Source: Alteribacter populi
GTDB taxonomy: Bacteria; Bacillota; Bacilli; Bacillales; Salisediminibacteriaceae
Direction of reading: 5' to 3'
Length of the DNA: 64,000 bases
NCBI RefSeq assembly: GCF_002352765.1
Contig: NZ_KZ293963.1
Coordinates: 1,572,368 to 1,636,367 of the forward strand
The translations under genes were made by a program, and so were the position numbers. Shown here one piece after another: positions 63,135-64,000 of the stretch (the first letter of the stretch is position 1; every line of letters starts with the position of its first letter). The notes beneath the pieces were generated by a model. It had not been told where the DNA came from. It ran no database searches and saw only the letters and a program-made list of their open reading frames with translations.

Positions 63135-64000
63135 TTCTTCTCCCCTGCCAATGCATGCTTCAATACTTCATCTAAGTGCGAAACAGGAATAAAGGTAAGG
63201 TCCTGTTTCACGCTTTCAGGAATATCTTCTAAGTCTTTTTCGTTTTCTTTCGGCATGATAATAATCGATAACCCCGCTCGATGGGCACTCATCGATTTTT
63301 CTTTTAAACCGCCAATCGGAAGGACACGGCCACGAAGGGTAATTTCCCCTGTCATTCCTACTTCTTTTCGAACTGGGCGTTCTGTTAATGCGGAAATTAA
63401 TGCGGTCGCCATCGTGATTCCTGCAGAAGGACCATCTTTAGGGGTCGCTCCTTCTGGTACATGGATATGGATATCATTCTTTTCATTAAATCCAGGGTCA
63501 ATATTAAGCTCTTCGGATTTGGAACGGATATAGCTAAAAGCTGCTTGAGCAGACTCTTTCATTACATCCCCCAATTTCCCTGTTAGCGTGAGCTTGCCTT
63601 TGCCTGGAGATACTGAAACCTCGATGTTGAGGGTATCGCCCCCAGCTGTTGTGTAGGCAAGACCTGTTGCTGCACCGATTTGATCTTCGGCTTCTGCTTT
63701 TCCATAGCGGAACTTCGGCTTGCCCAGCAATTGTTCAACAGTATTTTCAGTAAGGATGACTCGTTTCTTTTCACCTGAAACAATCATTTTAGCGGCTTTA
63801 CGGCATAATGTTGCCATTTGACGTTCAAGGCTACGAACGCCAGCTTCACGTGTATAATAACGGACCGCCTTAAGAATAGCCTCTTCTTTTACTTGCATGC
63901 GGCCTTTTGTTAGTCCATGATCTTTCAGCTGTTTTGGTAACAAGTAGCCTTTAGCAATTTCAAGCTTTTCAATTTCCGTATAACCCGGGATATGAATGAT
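63131..64000 (-). CDS. lonA: ATP-dependent protease LonA, C-terminal part
   Basis: The last 289 residues; the gene continues beyond the right edge. It shows the end of the AAA+ module ([20 protein letters not shown], then [20 protein letters not shown]) and the protease domain with catalytic Ser in [14 protein letters not shown] and Lys in [14 protein letters not shown]. Lon degrades misfolded and regulatory proteins in the cytoplasm. Confidence 0.97.
   Translation of the reverse strand: MIHIPGYTEIEKLEIAKGYLLPKQLKDHGLTKGRMQVKEEAILKAVRYYTREAGVRSLERQMATLCRKAAKMIVSGEKKRVILTENTVEQLLGKPKFRYGKAEAEDQIGAATGLAYTTAGGDTLNIEVSVSPGKGKLTLTGKLGDVMKESAQAAFSYIRSKSEELNIDPGFNEKNDIHIHVPEGATPKDGPSAGITMATALISALTERPVRKEVGMTGEITLRGRVLPIGGLKEKSMSAHRAGLSIIIMPKENEKDLEDIPESVKQDLTFIPVSHLDEVLKHALAGEKK

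Noticed and set aside
1..64000. tRNA, rRNA genes and complete insertion sequences
   Set aside because: No cloverleaf, rRNA-like or transposase-coding sequence was recognised by reading; integration is into radC rather than a tRNA.

Overview
The window joins two kinds of DNA. Positions 1 to about 29,740 are most of a temperate siphovirus prophage; the lysis genes and the far attachment site lie to the left, outside the window. Positions 29,741 to 64,000 are chromosome of a spore-forming member of the Bacillaceae. The chromosomal order lonA-ysxC-hemA-hemX-hemC-hemD-hemB-hemL-spoVID-ysxE-valS-folC-prepilin peptidase-spoIIB-maf-radC is the known Bacillus subtilis order with a few insertions. Acidic proteins, MITE-like intergenic repeats and a pilMNO block suggest a haloalkaliphilic bacillus, but the species cannot be read from this window.

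Prophage. On the minus strand, in transcription order (right to left), come an early block (two XRE regulators, antirepressor, small genes, Gam-like protein, a recombination-type protein with an SSB-like tail, DnaD-like initiator with internal iterons, DnaC-like loader, dUTPase, RecU, RinA/ArpU-like late regulator) and a late block (terminase, portal, minor capsid, scaffold, capsid, connectors, major tail protein, chaperones, tape measure, Dit, start of Tal). The late block is punctuated by intrinsic terminators and carries a lipoprotein moron with its own promoter and terminator. The lysogeny arm is on the plus strand: a CI-like repressor, an AT-rich gene resembling the DUF6414 family, an ImmA-type metallopeptidase and a large serine recombinase. 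The recombinase gene ends 10 bp from the broken end of radC, so the phage sits inside radC and removes its catalytic half.

The immunity switch is unusually legible: five copies of TAACG-N5-CGTTA, one exactly filling the spacer of a consensus promoter (TTGACA-N17-TAATAT) that reads into the early genes. About a dozen small genes below 60 codons are recovered here from overlapping starts and stops and good ribosome binding sites. Two short plus-strand terminator elements, one with a near-consensus promoter, lie against the direction of the early operon and are candidate small RNAs.

Chromosome. Maf, aspartate ammonia-lyase and SpoIIB precede a PilO-PilN-PilM-prepilin peptidase block that lacks the expected ATPase, platform and pilin genes. 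Next come a VanW-type envelope protein, a GGDEF protein, FolC, an ATP-grasp ligase, ValS behind a T-box leader, spore coat genes (ysxE, a neighbour of unknown function, spoVID), the heme operon hemAXCDBL, a membrane protein and a polar amino-acid ABC transporter inserted between hemA and ysxC, and finally YsxC and the C-terminal part of LonA. Several intergenic gaps carry repeated or strongly palindromic elements.
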